64,000 bases of DNA. Source: Gaiellaceae bacterium. Lineage in GTDB: Bacteria > Actinomycetota > Thermoleophilia > Gaiellales > Gaiellaceae. Both the position numbers and the translations under genes were made by a program. The stretch covers positions 2,419,988-2,483,987 of the forward strand of contig BPGK01000001.1 of the NCBI GenBank assembly GCA_026002995.1, written 5' to 3'. Position 1 is the first letter of the stretch; each line of letters opens with the position of its first letter. Shown here piece by piece: positions 16,269 through 24,546 of this stretch. The notes beneath the pieces are model-generated. The model saw nothing but the letters and a program-made list of their open reading frames with translations. It did no database searches and was not told where the DNA came from.

Positions 16269-16748
16269 CTAGAGACCGACGTCCAGGAGCTCCGCGGGAG
16301 GCCCGTGCCGGAGCAGCTCGCGAAGGAGGAGCGGGAGGCGGCGCGGCGCGAAGCGCACGTCTGCCGTCTCCAGCTCCTCGAGCGTCCACCAGCGCACCGC
16401 CGTCATCCCCTCCTCCCGCAGCTCCGCCCAGCTCAGGCGCGGGGCGGGCTCGAAGGAGCGAACGCGGACGAGGTAGTAGCGCTCGCACTGTCCGTCGAAG
16501 CGCCCACCGTCGAGCGGCGCGTGCACCGTTCGCGTCCAGACGGGCGGGCCGAGCTCGAACTCCTCGAGACCCGCCTCCTCGAGGAGCTCTCGCCGGAGGG
16601 CACGCTCGTCCGACTCGCCCGTCTCGATGCCCCCACCGGTCGTCAGCCACACCGCGTGCTCGCCTTCCCCGAAGCGAACGAGCAGGATCCGGTCTCGCTC
16701 GTCGAGGACGAGCGCCCGCGCGGCGCGGCGCAGACGGAGGTCGCTCAC
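16269..16748 (-). CDS. Nudix hydrolase
   Basis: The 159-residue protein carries the full Nudix box GGIETGESDERALRRELLEEAGL (written here in outline: G-x5-E-x7-REL-x-EE-x-GL), preceded by ILLVRFGEGEHAVWLTTGGG. Such enzymes cleave nucleoside diphosphates linked to another group, often for housecleaning. GTG 16748 is used as start because it overlaps the uracil-glycosylase stop as GTGA. Pairing with a DNA mismatch glycosylase suggests nucleotide or DNA sanitation (inference). Confidence 0.88.
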   Translation of the reverse strand: MSDLRLRRAARALVLDERDRILLVRFGEGEHAVWLTTGGGIETGESDERALRRELLEEAGLEEFELGPPVWTRTVHAPLDGGRFDGQCERYYLVRVRSFEPAPRLSWAELREEGMTAVRWWTLEELETADVRFAPRRLPLLLRELLRHGPPAELLDVGL

Positions 16749-17251
16749 CCCACGAAGTCTCGCAGCGCCCGGAACCAACGCAGCCGCTCCTCCCAGGAGA
16801 CGGCCGCGTTCGCCGGCGAGGTCGAGGGAAGGACGAAGAGCGGCACGCCCGCGAGGCGGCGCCCCTGGAGCCCGTGCTCCGGACGCTCACGGAAGACGCC
16901 CTGGTAGGCGGCCTTGCCCACGAAGGCGATCACGCGCGGCACGTACGCGCGCGCGATCTCCTCGAGCCGCTCGGCGGCGCCCACGAAGTCGGCCTTGCGC
17001 AGCTCGCCCGCGCCCCGCGTCGTCCGCCGTGCCGCGTTCGTGAGACCGATCCCGAGGTCGAGCAGCGCGTGCTGCTCGTGCGGCGCGTAGAGCCGTGGCG
17101 TGAAGCCGGCGGCGTGCAGCAACCGCCAGAAGTCGTTGCGCGGGTTCGCGAAGTGCGCGCCCGCGGCAGCGCTCGCGCGGCCGGGGTTGATGCCGCAGAA
17201 GACGACGCGGACACCGGGCCCGAGGACGTCCGGGACCGCGGACGTGGTCAG
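16745..17251 (-). CDS. mug: G/U mismatch-specific uracil/thymine DNA glycosylase (MUG family)
   Basis: The core of about 168 residues begins VPDVLGPGVRVVFCGINPG, the MUG signature with the catalytic Asn of GINPG. NPRNDFWRLLHAAGFTP and LPSTSPANA (second motif near the C-terminus) follow. The enzyme removes uracil or thymine mispaired with G. The start is unusual: no ATG, GTG or TTG lies between GTG 17377, deep in the preceding gene, and the core. A CTG at 17251 overlaps the preceding stop as CTGA and is proposed as start. Longer GTG starts would add a low-complexity Arg/Ala extension. Confidence 0.85.
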   Translation of the reverse strand: MTTSAVPDVLGPGVRVVFCGINPGRASAAAGAHFANPRNDFWRLLHAAGFTPRLYAPHEQHALLDLGIGLTNAARRTTRGAGELRKADFVGAAERLEEIARAYVPRVIAFVGKAAYQGVFRERPEHGLQGRRLAGVPLFVLPSTSPANAAVSWEERLRWFRALRDFVG

Positions 17252-17448
17252 GCGGCTTCCGGCTCGCGCGCGTCGAGCCGCAACTCGAGCAGCGCTCGCA
17301 GGCGCTCGCCCGTCTCCGAGGGATCCTCGCGCGGATCCGGCTCCCGCCGAAGCACCCGTACGGAGTCGTCCGTCCACCGCCACCCGTAGCAGCGCGCGTA
17401 GCACTCGGCCTCGCTGAGCGTCCGGAGCCGCTCGTCCACGACCTGCAC
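17248..17448 (-). CDS. Small conserved-looking protein upstream of mug
   Basis: The 66-residue frame runs from GTG 17448 (MQVVDERLRTLSEAECYARC) to a stop that overlaps the proposed CTG start of mug. It is charged and has YARCYGWRWTDDSVRVLRRE in the middle and LRALLELRLDAREPEAA at the end, suggesting a beta strand followed by a helix. No named family was recognised. The composition is that of a real protein rather than an antisense shadow, and the tight overlap suggests cotranslation with the glycosylase. Confidence 0.6.
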   Translation of the reverse strand: MQVVDERLRTLSEAECYARCYGWRWTDDSVRVLRREPDPREDPSETGERLRALLELRLDAREPEAA

Positions 17449-17487
17449 CCTAGGCAACGCCTCGGACGACGGCGGTAGGCTGCCTCC

Positions 17488-17904
17488 GTGGCGATCAAGC
17501 CGCGTGTCCACGAGTTCGACGTCACGGTCGACCGCGACCGCGTCGCCCGAAGCTCGCTCGGCGGGAGCCCCCTGCCGCGCGAGGCCGAGTGGTGGGCCGA
17601 GCACTACGTGCTCGCGGGGCTCGTCCGCTGCACCCTCGCGAGCATGGACTATGCGGCCCGGCGGGCGGGCGCGAACTGCGTCGGCTCCGGCGCTGCGCAC
17701 GGCGTCGTCACGCGTCGCGAGGAGGACGGCCGCTACGCGTTCGTCGAGATCGAGGCGTCCTTCGACGTGCAGCTCGCGCCGGCGCCGCCGCGGGAGGAGC
17801 TCCCGGCGCTCGTCGAGAAGGCCGAGATCGGCTGCTTCGTCGGAAACTCGCTCACCGCGAAGCCCCGTTACCGCTGGACGATCAACGGCGAGGAGATTCC
17901 GTGA
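17488..17904 (+). CDS. OsmC/Ohr family protein
   Basis: This is a 138-residue OsmC-like protein. It has the two conserved cysteines that form the peroxidatic/resolving pair, Cys in LVRCTLASMDYAARRAG near residue 53 and Cys in EIGCFVGNSLTAKP near 117. REAEWWAEHYVLA precedes the first helix. These enzymes reduce organic hydroperoxides with thiol cofactors. GTG 17488 is the start. Its TGA overlaps the GTG of the aminotransferase gene (GTGA), so both are one operon. Confidence 0.87.
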   Translation: MAIKPRVHEFDVTVDRDRVARSSLGGSPLPREAEWWAEHYVLAGLVRCTLASMDYAARRAGANCVGSGAAHGVVTRREEDGRYAFVEIEASFDVQLAPAPPREELPALVEKAEIGCFVGNSLTAKPRYRWTINGEEIP

Positions 17905-19064
17905 GCACCGTCGCGCTCGACATCGAGGCCGTCCGCGCGCGCTTTACCGCCCTCGATCGGCGGCTGGCGTTCTTCGACGGGCCCGGCGGCACGCAGTGCC
18001 CGGACGAGGTGATCGACGCGATCGCCGACTACCTGCGCTACGACAACGCGAACATCGGCGCACCGTACGAGACCTCGCGACGGACGGTCGAGCTCGTCGA
18101 GCGGGCGCACGAGCGCGCGGCCTCCTTCCTCGGCTGCTCCGCCGAGGAGGTCGCCTTCGGCCCGAGCATGACCGCGCTCAACTTCCTCCTCACCCGCGCG
18201 CTCGGGCGGACGCTCCGCGCGGGGGACGAGGTCGTCGTGACGACCCTCGACCACGACGCGAACGTCTCGCCCTGGCTCGAGCTCGCCCACGACCTCGGGA
18301 TCGTCGTGCGCGTCGCGGGGGTGACCGAGGAGCTCGCGCTCGACTACGACGACCTGGCGGCGAAGCTCTCGGAGCGCACACGCGTCGTCGCCTTCCCCGT
18401 CGCCGCCAACTCGGTGGGGACGGCGCCCGACGTGCGCCGGATCGTCGAGCTGGCCCACGAAGCCGGCGCGCTCGCCTGGGCGGACGCGGTCCACTATGCC
18501 CCGCACGGCCCGATCGACGTCGCCGCCTGGGATGTGGACGTGCTCATCTGCTCTCCGTACAAGTTCTTCGGCCCCCACCTCGGCCTCGCCTTCGGCAAGC
18601 GCGACCTGATCGGCTCCTGGCGCCCGTACAAGGTGCGCCCGGCGGCGGACGAGCCCGTCGGGCACCGCTTCGAGCTCGGCACGGCCCAGCATGAGCTCCT
18701 CGCCGGCTTCCTCGCCGCTGTCGAGTACGTGGACTCGCTGGGCTGGGAGGCGATCCAGGGGCACGAGCGGGAGCTCGGCGCACGCTTCCTCGCGGGGCTT
18801 CCCGAGCGGATCGAGCTCTACGGCCTGCGGAGGATGGAGGGCCGCGTCCCGACCTTCTGCTTCAACGTGCCCGGACGGACGCCGGAGGAGGTCGCCGTCT
18901 TCCTCGCCGAGCGCGACCTCGCCGTCTGGCACGGGGACTACTACGCAGTCGAGACGATGCGTCATCTCGGGCTCGAGGACGGCGCGGTGCGGGCGGGCAT
19001 CGTCCACTACAACACCGCCGAGGAGGTAGACCGGCTGCTCGAGGCCCTCGGCGAGCTCGTGTAG
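17901..19064 (+). CDS. Class V aminotransferase, cysteine-desulfurase-like
   Basis: The 387-residue PLP enzyme starts at GTG 17901 within the OsmC stop. Motifs: FFDGPGGTQCPDEVIDAI at the N-terminus, FGPSMTALNF for cofactor phosphate, TTLDHDANVSPW, DAVHYAPHG, and SPYKFFGPH with the PLP-binding Lys. The pattern matches the cysteine-desulfurase-like family (TIGR01976 type) rather than IscS/NifS, which have a Cys loop near the C-terminus not seen here. It may release sulfur or act as a lyase or transaminase. Linkage to OsmC suggests redox or sulfur stress (inference). Confidence 0.87.
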   Translation: MSTVALDIEAVRARFTALDRRLAFFDGPGGTQCPDEVIDAIADYLRYDNANIGAPYETSRRTVELVERAHERAASFLGCSAEEVAFGPSMTALNFLLTRALGRTLRAGDEVVVTTLDHDANVSPWLELAHDLGIVVRVAGVTEELALDYDDLAAKLSERTRVVAFPVAANSVGTAPDVRRIVELAHEAGALAWADAVHYAPHGPIDVAAWDVDVLICSPYKFFGPHLGLAFGKRDLIGSWRPYKVRPAADEPVGHRFELGTAQHELLAGFLAAVEYVDSLGWEAIQGHERELGARFLAGLPERIELYGLRRMEGRVPTFCFNVPGRTPEEVAVFLAERDLAVWHGDYYAVETMRHLGLEDGAVRAGIVHYNTAEEVDRLLEALGELV

Positions 19065-19075
19065 CGGCTCTCGTC

Positions 19076-19963
19076 TCAGGGATCGAGGAAGCCCGTCGCC
19101 TTGCGGGCGCGGTCCCAGGGCTCCTCGTCCCAGCGGATGAGGTCGGGGTCGATCCCGCGCGCGTCCGCGAGGTCGACCGTCAGGCGCTGGAAGCGGACGA
19201 CGTCGACGACGGGATGGCTCGTGGGGACGAGCGTCGCCTCGCAGCCGAGCTCGGCGAGCGCCCGCATGGCATCGCGGGCGCGCTCGGCCGCCCGTCCTTC
19301 GCCCTCGAGCACGAAGCAGCGCACGGAGGGATCGACTGCGGCCAGGTGGCCGTGCAGGAGCTGCTCGGTGTGGTGCGCCTCGGCGGCCACGTGCGCACCC
19401 TCGCGGAGCTTGAGCACAGCCTCGAGCACGGTGGCCGTGTCGCGGCCCGCGCCGGCGACGAGGAAGCGCTCGTGCGGAGAGGCGGGAAGCGGCGGCGCGG
19501 CCAGCTCGCGCTCGACCGCCGCCGCCAGCCCGCTCACGTCCTCCCCGCGCAGCGCCCGCCCGGCGGCGACGGCGCAGGCGTAGCTCGCGGTGTGGCAGTA
19601 GCTCTGCTCGAGCGCCGGCGTGGCGACGACGACGTGGTCTACCGCCTGCGCGAGCGGACTCTCCGGCGCTCCGGTGACGAGCCAGGTCTCGCCGGGGAAG
19701 GCGCGCACGGCCTCCAGCGTCAGCGGCGTCTCCCCCTCGTGGCTGATCGCGACCAAGACGTCGGCTGCGGGCGCGTTGCCGAGTACGACCTCGAGCGCCT
19801 GGGCCGCCGGCCCGCAGGCCAGCGCCGCGTGGAAGGAGGTGCCGCAGCCCGTGAAGAGGACGCGCGCGCCCTCCGGCAGCCGGAGCCCGCCGACCCGCTC
19901 GGGCACCTGCCGGAGCCAGGCGGGCTGGGCGGCGATCGCCGTGCGGGTCAGCTCTCCCGGCAC
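19076..19963 (-). CDS. SIS-domain sugar isomerase/deaminase-like protein
   Basis: This 295-residue protein has two SIS modules. The first carries VLFTGCGTSFHAAL and ISHEGETPLT, the sugar-phosphate binding segments of GlmS/AgaS relatives, and the second carries FLVAGAGRDTATVLEAVLKLREG followed by EAHHTEQLLHG. It lacks the glutaminase half of GlmS. It is probably a phosphosugar isomerase or deaminase. The GTG start at 19963 faces the M16 peptidase start with 26 nt between, so the promoters must overlap the coding ends. Confidence 0.82.
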   Translation of the reverse strand: MPGELTRTAIAAQPAWLRQVPERVGGLRLPEGARVLFTGCGTSFHAALACGPAAQALEVVLGNAPAADVLVAISHEGETPLTLEAVRAFPGETWLVTGAPESPLAQAVDHVVVATPALEQSYCHTASYACAVAAGRALRGEDVSGLAAAVERELAAPPLPASPHERFLVAGAGRDTATVLEAVLKLREGAHVAAEAHHTEQLLHGHLAAVDPSVRCFVLEGEGRAAERARDAMRALAELGCEATLVPTSHPVVDVVRFQRLTVDLADARGIDPDLIRWDEEPWDRARKATGFLDP

Positions 19964-19989
19964 AGGATGCTCTCTATACCATCGCCCGG

Positions 19990-21258
19990 ATGCCCGTCTT
20001 CTCCAAGACGACGCTCGCCAATGGCGTCCGCGTGGTCACGGCCCCGAACCCGCAGGTGGGCTCGGTGTCGTGCTTCGTCATGCTCGCCGCCGGCTCGCGC
20101 TACGAGACGCCCGACGCGAAGGGGATCGCGCACTTCGCGGAGCACATGTTCTTCAAGGGCACCGAGCGACGCCCGACCGCGCGCGCGATCTCGGCCGAGA
20201 TCGACGCCATCGGCGGCGAGTTCAACGCCTTTACCGGCAAGGAGCTCACGGGGTACTACGTCCGCTGCGGCTCCGAGACCCGGGACATCGCCCTCGACGT
20301 CCTCACGGACATGCTCCGGAACTCCCGCTTCGACCCCGCAGAGATCGAGAAGGAGAAGGGCGTGATCCTCGAGGAGATGAACGTCTACCTGGACACGCCC
20401 CAGCGCTACGTCGGCTCGGTCTACGACCGCCTCCTGTACGGCGACCAACCACTCGGCTGGGACATCCTCGGCACCCGCGAGACGATCGAGGCGGCGACCC
20501 GCGAAACGTTCCTCTCCTACCTCGAGAGCTGGTACCGGCCCGAGCGCATGGTCGTCGGGGTCGCCGGGAGGATCGGAGACGGCTTGCTCGAGCGCCTAGA
20601 GGACCTCCTCGGCGGCCTCGAGCCCCGGCCGACCGGAGCGCCGGCCCCCGTCCAGCTCCCGTCCGCCGGCTCGTCGGTGGCGCTGCACACCAGGGCCTCC
20701 GAGCAGGCTCACCTCGTCCTGGGCGTCCGCGGCTACCCCATCGGGCACCCGGACCGCTACGCGCTCCAGCTCCTCACCGTCGTCCTCGGCGGAGGCATGT
20801 CCTCCAGGCTCTTCACCGAGATCCGTGAGCGGCGTGGGCTCGCCTACTACGTGCATGCTGGCAGCGCGGCCTACACCGACACGGGCACCGTGTACGCGAG
20901 CGCTGGCGTGGACGTCGACCGCGTCGACGAGGCGATCGCCACCATCCTCGGTGAGCTGCGGACGATCGCGCGCGAGCCCGTCCCGGCCGACGAGCTGGAG
21001 AAGGCGCGCGGCTACGCGAAGGGCCGCTTCGTTCTCCGGCTGGAGAGCCCGCAGGGGACGATCCAGTACGGCCTCCGGCGCGAGGTGCTCGAGGGCGAGA
21101 TCGAGGAGCCGGACGAGGTGCTGCGTCAGCTCGACGCCGTCAGCGCCGAGGACGTGCAGCGCGTCGCCCGCGACCTGCTCGAGGGGAAGCGGCTCTACCT
21201 GGCGCTCGTCGGGCCCTTCGACGACCCCGAGCGCTTCGAGCGGCTGCTCGCCGCCTGA
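19990..21258 (+). CDS. M16-family zinc peptidase (insulinase/processing-peptidase-like)
   Basis: This is a 422-residue single-copy M16B peptidase. The inverted zinc motif HFAEH lies at about residue 50 (IAHFAEHMFFKGTERRPT), with the third ligand region EKEKGVILEEMNVYLD about 75 residues on. GGGMSSRLFTEIRERRGLAYYVHA is the conserved C-half segment with the RGLAY motif. Such enzymes degrade short peptides or clip presequences. It starts at ATG 19990. Confidence 0.9.
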   Translation: MPVFSKTTLANGVRVVTAPNPQVGSVSCFVMLAAGSRYETPDAKGIAHFAEHMFFKGTERRPTARAISAEIDAIGGEFNAFTGKELTGYYVRCGSETRDIALDVLTDMLRNSRFDPAEIEKEKGVILEEMNVYLDTPQRYVGSVYDRLLYGDQPLGWDILGTRETIEAATRETFLSYLESWYRPERMVVGVAGRIGDGLLERLEDLLGGLEPRPTGAPAPVQLPSAGSSVALHTRASEQAHLVLGVRGYPIGHPDRYALQLLTVVLGGGMSSRLFTEIRERRGLAYYVHAGSAAYTDTGTVYASAGVDVDRVDEAIATILGELRTIAREPVPADELEKARGYAKGRFVLRLESPQGTIQYGLRREVLEGEIEEPDEVLRQLDAVSAEDVQRVARDLLEGKRLYLALVGPFDDPERFERLLAA

Positions 21259-21283
21259 CGCGCAGGCGGTAAGCTCGTGCGCC

Positions 21284-21526
21284 GTGCCACGTGTCACGGC
21301 AAACGGCGTGCAGCTCTACTACGAGGAGCGCGGCACGGGCACGCCGATCGTCGGCATCCATGGCGCCGGGAGCGCAGCGGTCTTCTGGGAGGACGCCGCG
21401 GAGCGGCTCGCCGGAGTCGGCCCAGACGGGCTCGCCGCCGACCCGCCGTCTCTGACTCCTCTCGCTGACCGGCCGAGGACCGAGCGAGCCGGATCAGCCG
21501 CCCGGCGTCGCCTCATGCAGACGTAG
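21284..21526 (+). pseudogene. Truncated alpha/beta-hydrolase remnant
   Basis: The first 45 or so residues from GTG 21284 read like the start of an alpha/beta hydrolase (VQLYYEERGTGTPIVGIHGAGS, with the oxyanion HGAGS loop, then WEDAAERLAGVG). The frame then drifts into unrelated sequence and stops at 21526. The nucleophile elbow and the rest of the fold are missing, and the next gene starts 11 nt later. A deletion most simply explains this. Any product would be inactive. Confidence 0.65.
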
Positions 21527-21537
21527 ACTCCGCGCCC

Positions 21538-22926
21538 GTGACAGACGAGCGGGAACTTCTGCGACGCACGGCCGAGATCGCCGCCGACTACCTCGAGTCG
21601 CTCGGCGAGCGGCCCGTCTTCCCCACGGCGCCCGTGGAGGAGCTCGCGGCCGCGCTCGGCGGCCCGCTCCCGGAGGAGCCGGCCGACCCGCTGGCCGTGG
21701 TCGAGGCGCTCGCGCGCGACGCCGACCCGGGCGTGGTCGCGACCGCGGGGCCGCGCTACTTCGGCTACGTGACCGGCGGCACGCTGCCCGCGACGGTGGC
21801 GGCTGACTGGCTCACCGCCGCCTGGGACCAGTGCGCCGGGCTCGGCGTCCTCGGCCCCTCGGCCGCGGTGGTCGAGGAGGTCGTCGGCGACTGGCTGAAG
21901 GAACTGCTCGGGCTCCCCGCCGGCGCCTCCTTCGCCCTCACCACCGGCTGCCAGATGGCGCACGTGACCGCGCTCGCGGCGGCGCGGCAGGAGGTGCTCG
22001 CGCGGGCCGGCTGGGACGTGCGGGAGCGCGGGCTCGCCGGGTCGCCGCCCATCGCCGTCCTCGTCGGGCGGCGGCGGCACGTCACCGTCGACCGCGCGCT
22101 GCGCCTGCTCGGGATCGGCGCCGCGCAGCTCGTCGTCGTCCCCGACGACGGCCGCGGCCGGATGGACGCCGCGGAGCTGCGCGGAGCGCTCGCCGGCCGG
22201 GAGGGCCCGACGATCGTCTGCGCCCAGGCCGGGGAGGTCAACACCGGCGCCTACGACCCGCTCCCGGAGATCGCCGAGGCCGCGCGCGAGGCGGGGGCGT
22301 GGCTGCACGTGGACGGCGCCTTCGGCCTCTGGGCGGCGGCGAGCCCGCGCCTGCGGCACCTCCTCGCCGGCGCCGAGCGCGCCGACTCGTGGGCGAGCGA
22401 CGCGCACAAGTGGCTCAACGTCCCCTACGACTGCGGGCTCGTCTTCTGCGCCCACCCCGCCGCGCACCACGCCGCCATGACCATGCACGCCGCCTACTTC
22501 GAGGGCCAGGGCAGGTGGCTCCGCGACGCCGTCGACTGGACGCCCGAGTCCTCCCGCCGCGCCCGCGCCTTCACCGTCTACGCCGCGCTCCGCTCGCTCG
22601 GCCGCCGTGGCGTCGCCGAGCTCGTCGAGCGCTGCTGCGACCTGGCGCAGCGCTTCGCCGCCGGCGTCTCCGCGCTTCCGGGCTGCGAGCTGCTGAACGA
22701 GGTCGTCATCAACCAGGTGCTCTTCCGCTTCGCCGACGACGAGACGACGAGCGCCGTGCTCGCGCGCGTGCAGGGAAGCGGCGAGGCCTGGATGGGCGGC
22801 ACCGAGTGGGACGGCCGGGCCGCGATCCGCCTCTCCGTCTCGGGCTGGCGCACGCGCGAGCCGGACATCGACCGCACCGTGGCCGCCTTCGAGCGCGCGC
22901 TCGCCGCGGTCTCCGGCTCCGGCTGA
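21538..22926 (+). CDS. Group II pyridoxal-phosphate-dependent decarboxylase
   Basis: This 462-residue enzyme is of the aromatic-L-amino-acid/glutamate decarboxylase family. It shows PRYFGYVTGGTLPATVAADW, the cofactor-phosphate segment FALTTGCQMAHVTAL, HVDGAFGLWAA and the PLP lysine in SDAHKWLNVPYDCG. The C-terminal domain ends with IRLSVSGWRTREPDID. It would remove the carboxyl group of an amino acid to form an amine. The substrate cannot be read from the motifs. It is the last housekeeping gene before the defence island. Confidence 0.88.
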   Translation: MTDERELLRRTAEIAADYLESLGERPVFPTAPVEELAAALGGPLPEEPADPLAVVEALARDADPGVVATAGPRYFGYVTGGTLPATVAADWLTAAWDQCAGLGVLGPSAAVVEEVVGDWLKELLGLPAGASFALTTGCQMAHVTALAAARQEVLARAGWDVRERGLAGSPPIAVLVGRRRHVTVDRALRLLGIGAAQLVVVPDDGRGRMDAAELRGALAGREGPTIVCAQAGEVNTGAYDPLPEIAEAAREAGAWLHVDGAFGLWAAASPRLRHLLAGAERADSWASDAHKWLNVPYDCGLVFCAHPAAHHAAMTMHAAYFEGQGRWLRDAVDWTPESSRRARAFTVYAALRSLGRRGVAELVERCCDLAQRFAAGVSALPGCELLNEVVINQVLFRFADDETTSAVLARVQGSGEAWMGGTEWDGRAAIRLSVSGWRTREPDIDRTVAAFERALAAVSGSG

Positions 22927-22946
22927 GCGAGGCGCGGCGACCTCGC
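22927..22946. terminator. Short hairpin between convergent genes
   Basis: GCGAGG (22927-22932) and CCTCGC (22941-22946) form a 6-bp stem immediately after the decarboxylase stop and before the 3' end of the island's last gene. It could serve both directions. There is no T-tract. Confidence 0.4.
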
Positions 22947-22969
22947 CCAGGCTGGACTGGCGGCCGCAG

Positions 22970-23764
22970 TCAGTGCTGCTCTCGGTCCGCGGCTCGGTGC
23001 GACTGGAGCCGGGCGATCCACTCCTCGGCCGATGCGAGCACGCCGACGAATCGCGCGAGATCGCCGTGGTCATTCACGAACCCGCTGGCGTGGGCGACCT
23101 TGTTCCGCAGGTCTTCGATTCTCCGAAGCTCATCGCGTGCCCTGCGGGATCCGATCTCCCAGTCGGCTATCGGGCCCGCAACGAGAAGCTCCTTATTGTC
23201 CGCGAACTCGGTCAGCTCGATGAGCGGCGGGTCGAGCTCATCCGCCCTCAGCGTCACGATCTTCTCGTTCACATTCTCGCGCCGCTTCGGCTTCAGTGCC
23301 TCGAGCCAACCGTCCTCGCCGTAGTGCTCGACGATCGCCTCGGCCATCAGCATCTCGAGGTGCGTGATCAGCGCGAACACGAGAAGCCTCACCGGCAGCT
23401 TGTGAACATCGCTCCAGGTGACGATCCCATCGATCTGGGCTCCTCTGACGACGAGCCGGTAGGGCGTCTCCTGGAGCTTGGGGATGAACCCCTTGATGGG
23501 TTCATCGAATGCGACGAGCAGCGAGTCATCGAGCGGGCGCATCGCCTCGCCTACTCGGCCTCTCGCTGCCGTTGGACGCTCGAGCACGCCTACGATCGCG
23601 CTGCTCCCGCGCACGGGGATGGCTGAGAAGAGCTCGAGGTCGCTCCTGTTCAGCACCTCTCTAACGTCGTCGTCCACGCTGCAGGTGCAGAGGTCGAAGG
23701 TGGCGATGTCGCCGACCTTGAGGCCGACCTCGAGTCCGCGAATCGTCCGTTCGAAGATGTCCAC
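22970..23764 (-). CDS. CBS-like protein with C-terminal HEPN-type RNxxxH motif, distal gene of DISARM operon
   Basis: GTG 23764 starts 2 nt after the drmC stop, giving 264 residues. Residues 45-135 look like CBS-type sensor modules (LELFSAIPVRGSSAIVGVLE, then LVVRGAQIDGIVTWSDVHKLPVR), which in other proteins bind adenosine nucleotides. Residues 125-250 are helical (ALITHLEMLMAEAIVEHYG) and contain RNKVAH at 220-225, the R-N-x3-H signature of HEPN ribonucleases. Position makes it part of the drmA-B-C transcription unit. It is not one of the standard DISARM proteins. A nucleotide-gated RNA-cutting effector is the attractive reading but is inference. The CBS assignment is motif-level only. Confidence 0.65.
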   Translation of the reverse strand: MDIFERTIRGLEVGLKVGDIATFDLCTCSVDDDVREVLNRSDLELFSAIPVRGSSAIVGVLERPTAARGRVGEAMRPLDDSLLVAFDEPIKGFIPKLQETPYRLVVRGAQIDGIVTWSDVHKLPVRLLVFALITHLEMLMAEAIVEHYGEDGWLEALKPKRRENVNEKIVTLRADELDPPLIELTEFADNKELLVAGPIADWEIGSRRARDELRRIEDLRNKVAHASGFVNDHGDLARFVGVLASAEEWIARLQSHRAADREQH

Positions 23765-23766
23765 CG

Positions 23767-24546
23767 CTACTGTCGTCGGTACGGAAGCGGCCGGAGCACG
23801 TTGCCGGCAATCAGCGCTTCCAAGTGGGACTGCACCCGCGCAGGCACGTCTCCGCCTTCGACGAGCAGGCCGAGCTCGATGTTCTTCGTGAACGCGTACT
23901 CGGTGAGGTTCGCGCTCGAGACGAGGAGCCGCACGCCATCCGCGACCGCGCACTTCGCGTGCAGCGACGCGCGCTTGCCGCCTCCGACGTCCGGACGTTG
24001 ATCCGAGGACCAGGTGTAGAGCGTCGCGTGCTGGGCGACCTCGCTCCCGAGCGCCTGTGACATCTCATATGTCACCCTGCCCCCGCTCTCCGCCTCCGAC
24101 TCGAGCACGATCGCTACCTCGCACTCCCGGCAAGCGGCCGCCAGCGCGGCCGCGACCTCCGGCACCTTGTACACCGCAAAGCTCACGACGATGAGCCGGT
24201 GGCGGGCCATTGCGATCAACTCGAGGAGCGCCTGATCTGTTCGGCGCATCGCGATCGCCGGCGTCTCCGGGCCTGTCCAGACCACGCTCACCCGCTGAGC
24301 GCGCGCCACTCGCTCACGGTCACGCGCCGCCGCGATCGCCAACGCGACCGCAGGCCCGTCCACTCCAGCCTCCTCCTGCGCGCGGACGAGCGCGCGTGCC
24401 CGCTCGCGGTACGCATCTGTGGGAACCGCCTCCAGCACCGCGCTCGCCGATGGCCCGTCGCGGAACGCGCGCTCGAGGGCATCGAGCGCCCCATCGGGCA
24501 GCGACTCGACGGCCCTCCCGATCGCTTCGACGAGCGGCTCGCTCAT
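23767..24546 (-). CDS. drmC: DISARM protein DrmC (phospholipase D-like)
   Basis: This is a 259-residue protein with a PLD-type nuclease/phosphodiesterase core. It has the HxK motif in SLHAKCAVAD (H196, K198), followed by LLVSSANLTEYAFTKNIELG with the conserved Asn and Glu. An N-terminal helical part (1-85) precedes it. Single-HxK PLD proteins act as dimers. Location directly after drmB with ATGA overlap and the matching length identify it as DrmC. In DISARM, DrmC is not always essential for defence. Confidence 0.88.
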   Translation of the reverse strand: MSEPLVEAIGRAVESLPDGALDALERAFRDGPSASAVLEAVPTDAYRERARALVRAQEEAGVDGPAVALAIAAARDRERVARAQRVSVVWTGPETPAIAMRRTDQALLELIAMARHRLIVVSFAVYKVPEVAAALAAACRECEVAIVLESEAESGGRVTYEMSQALGSEVAQHATLYTWSSDQRPDVGGGKRASLHAKCAVADGVRLLVSSANLTEYAFTKNIELGLLVEGGDVPARVQSHLEALIAGNVLRPLPYRRQ

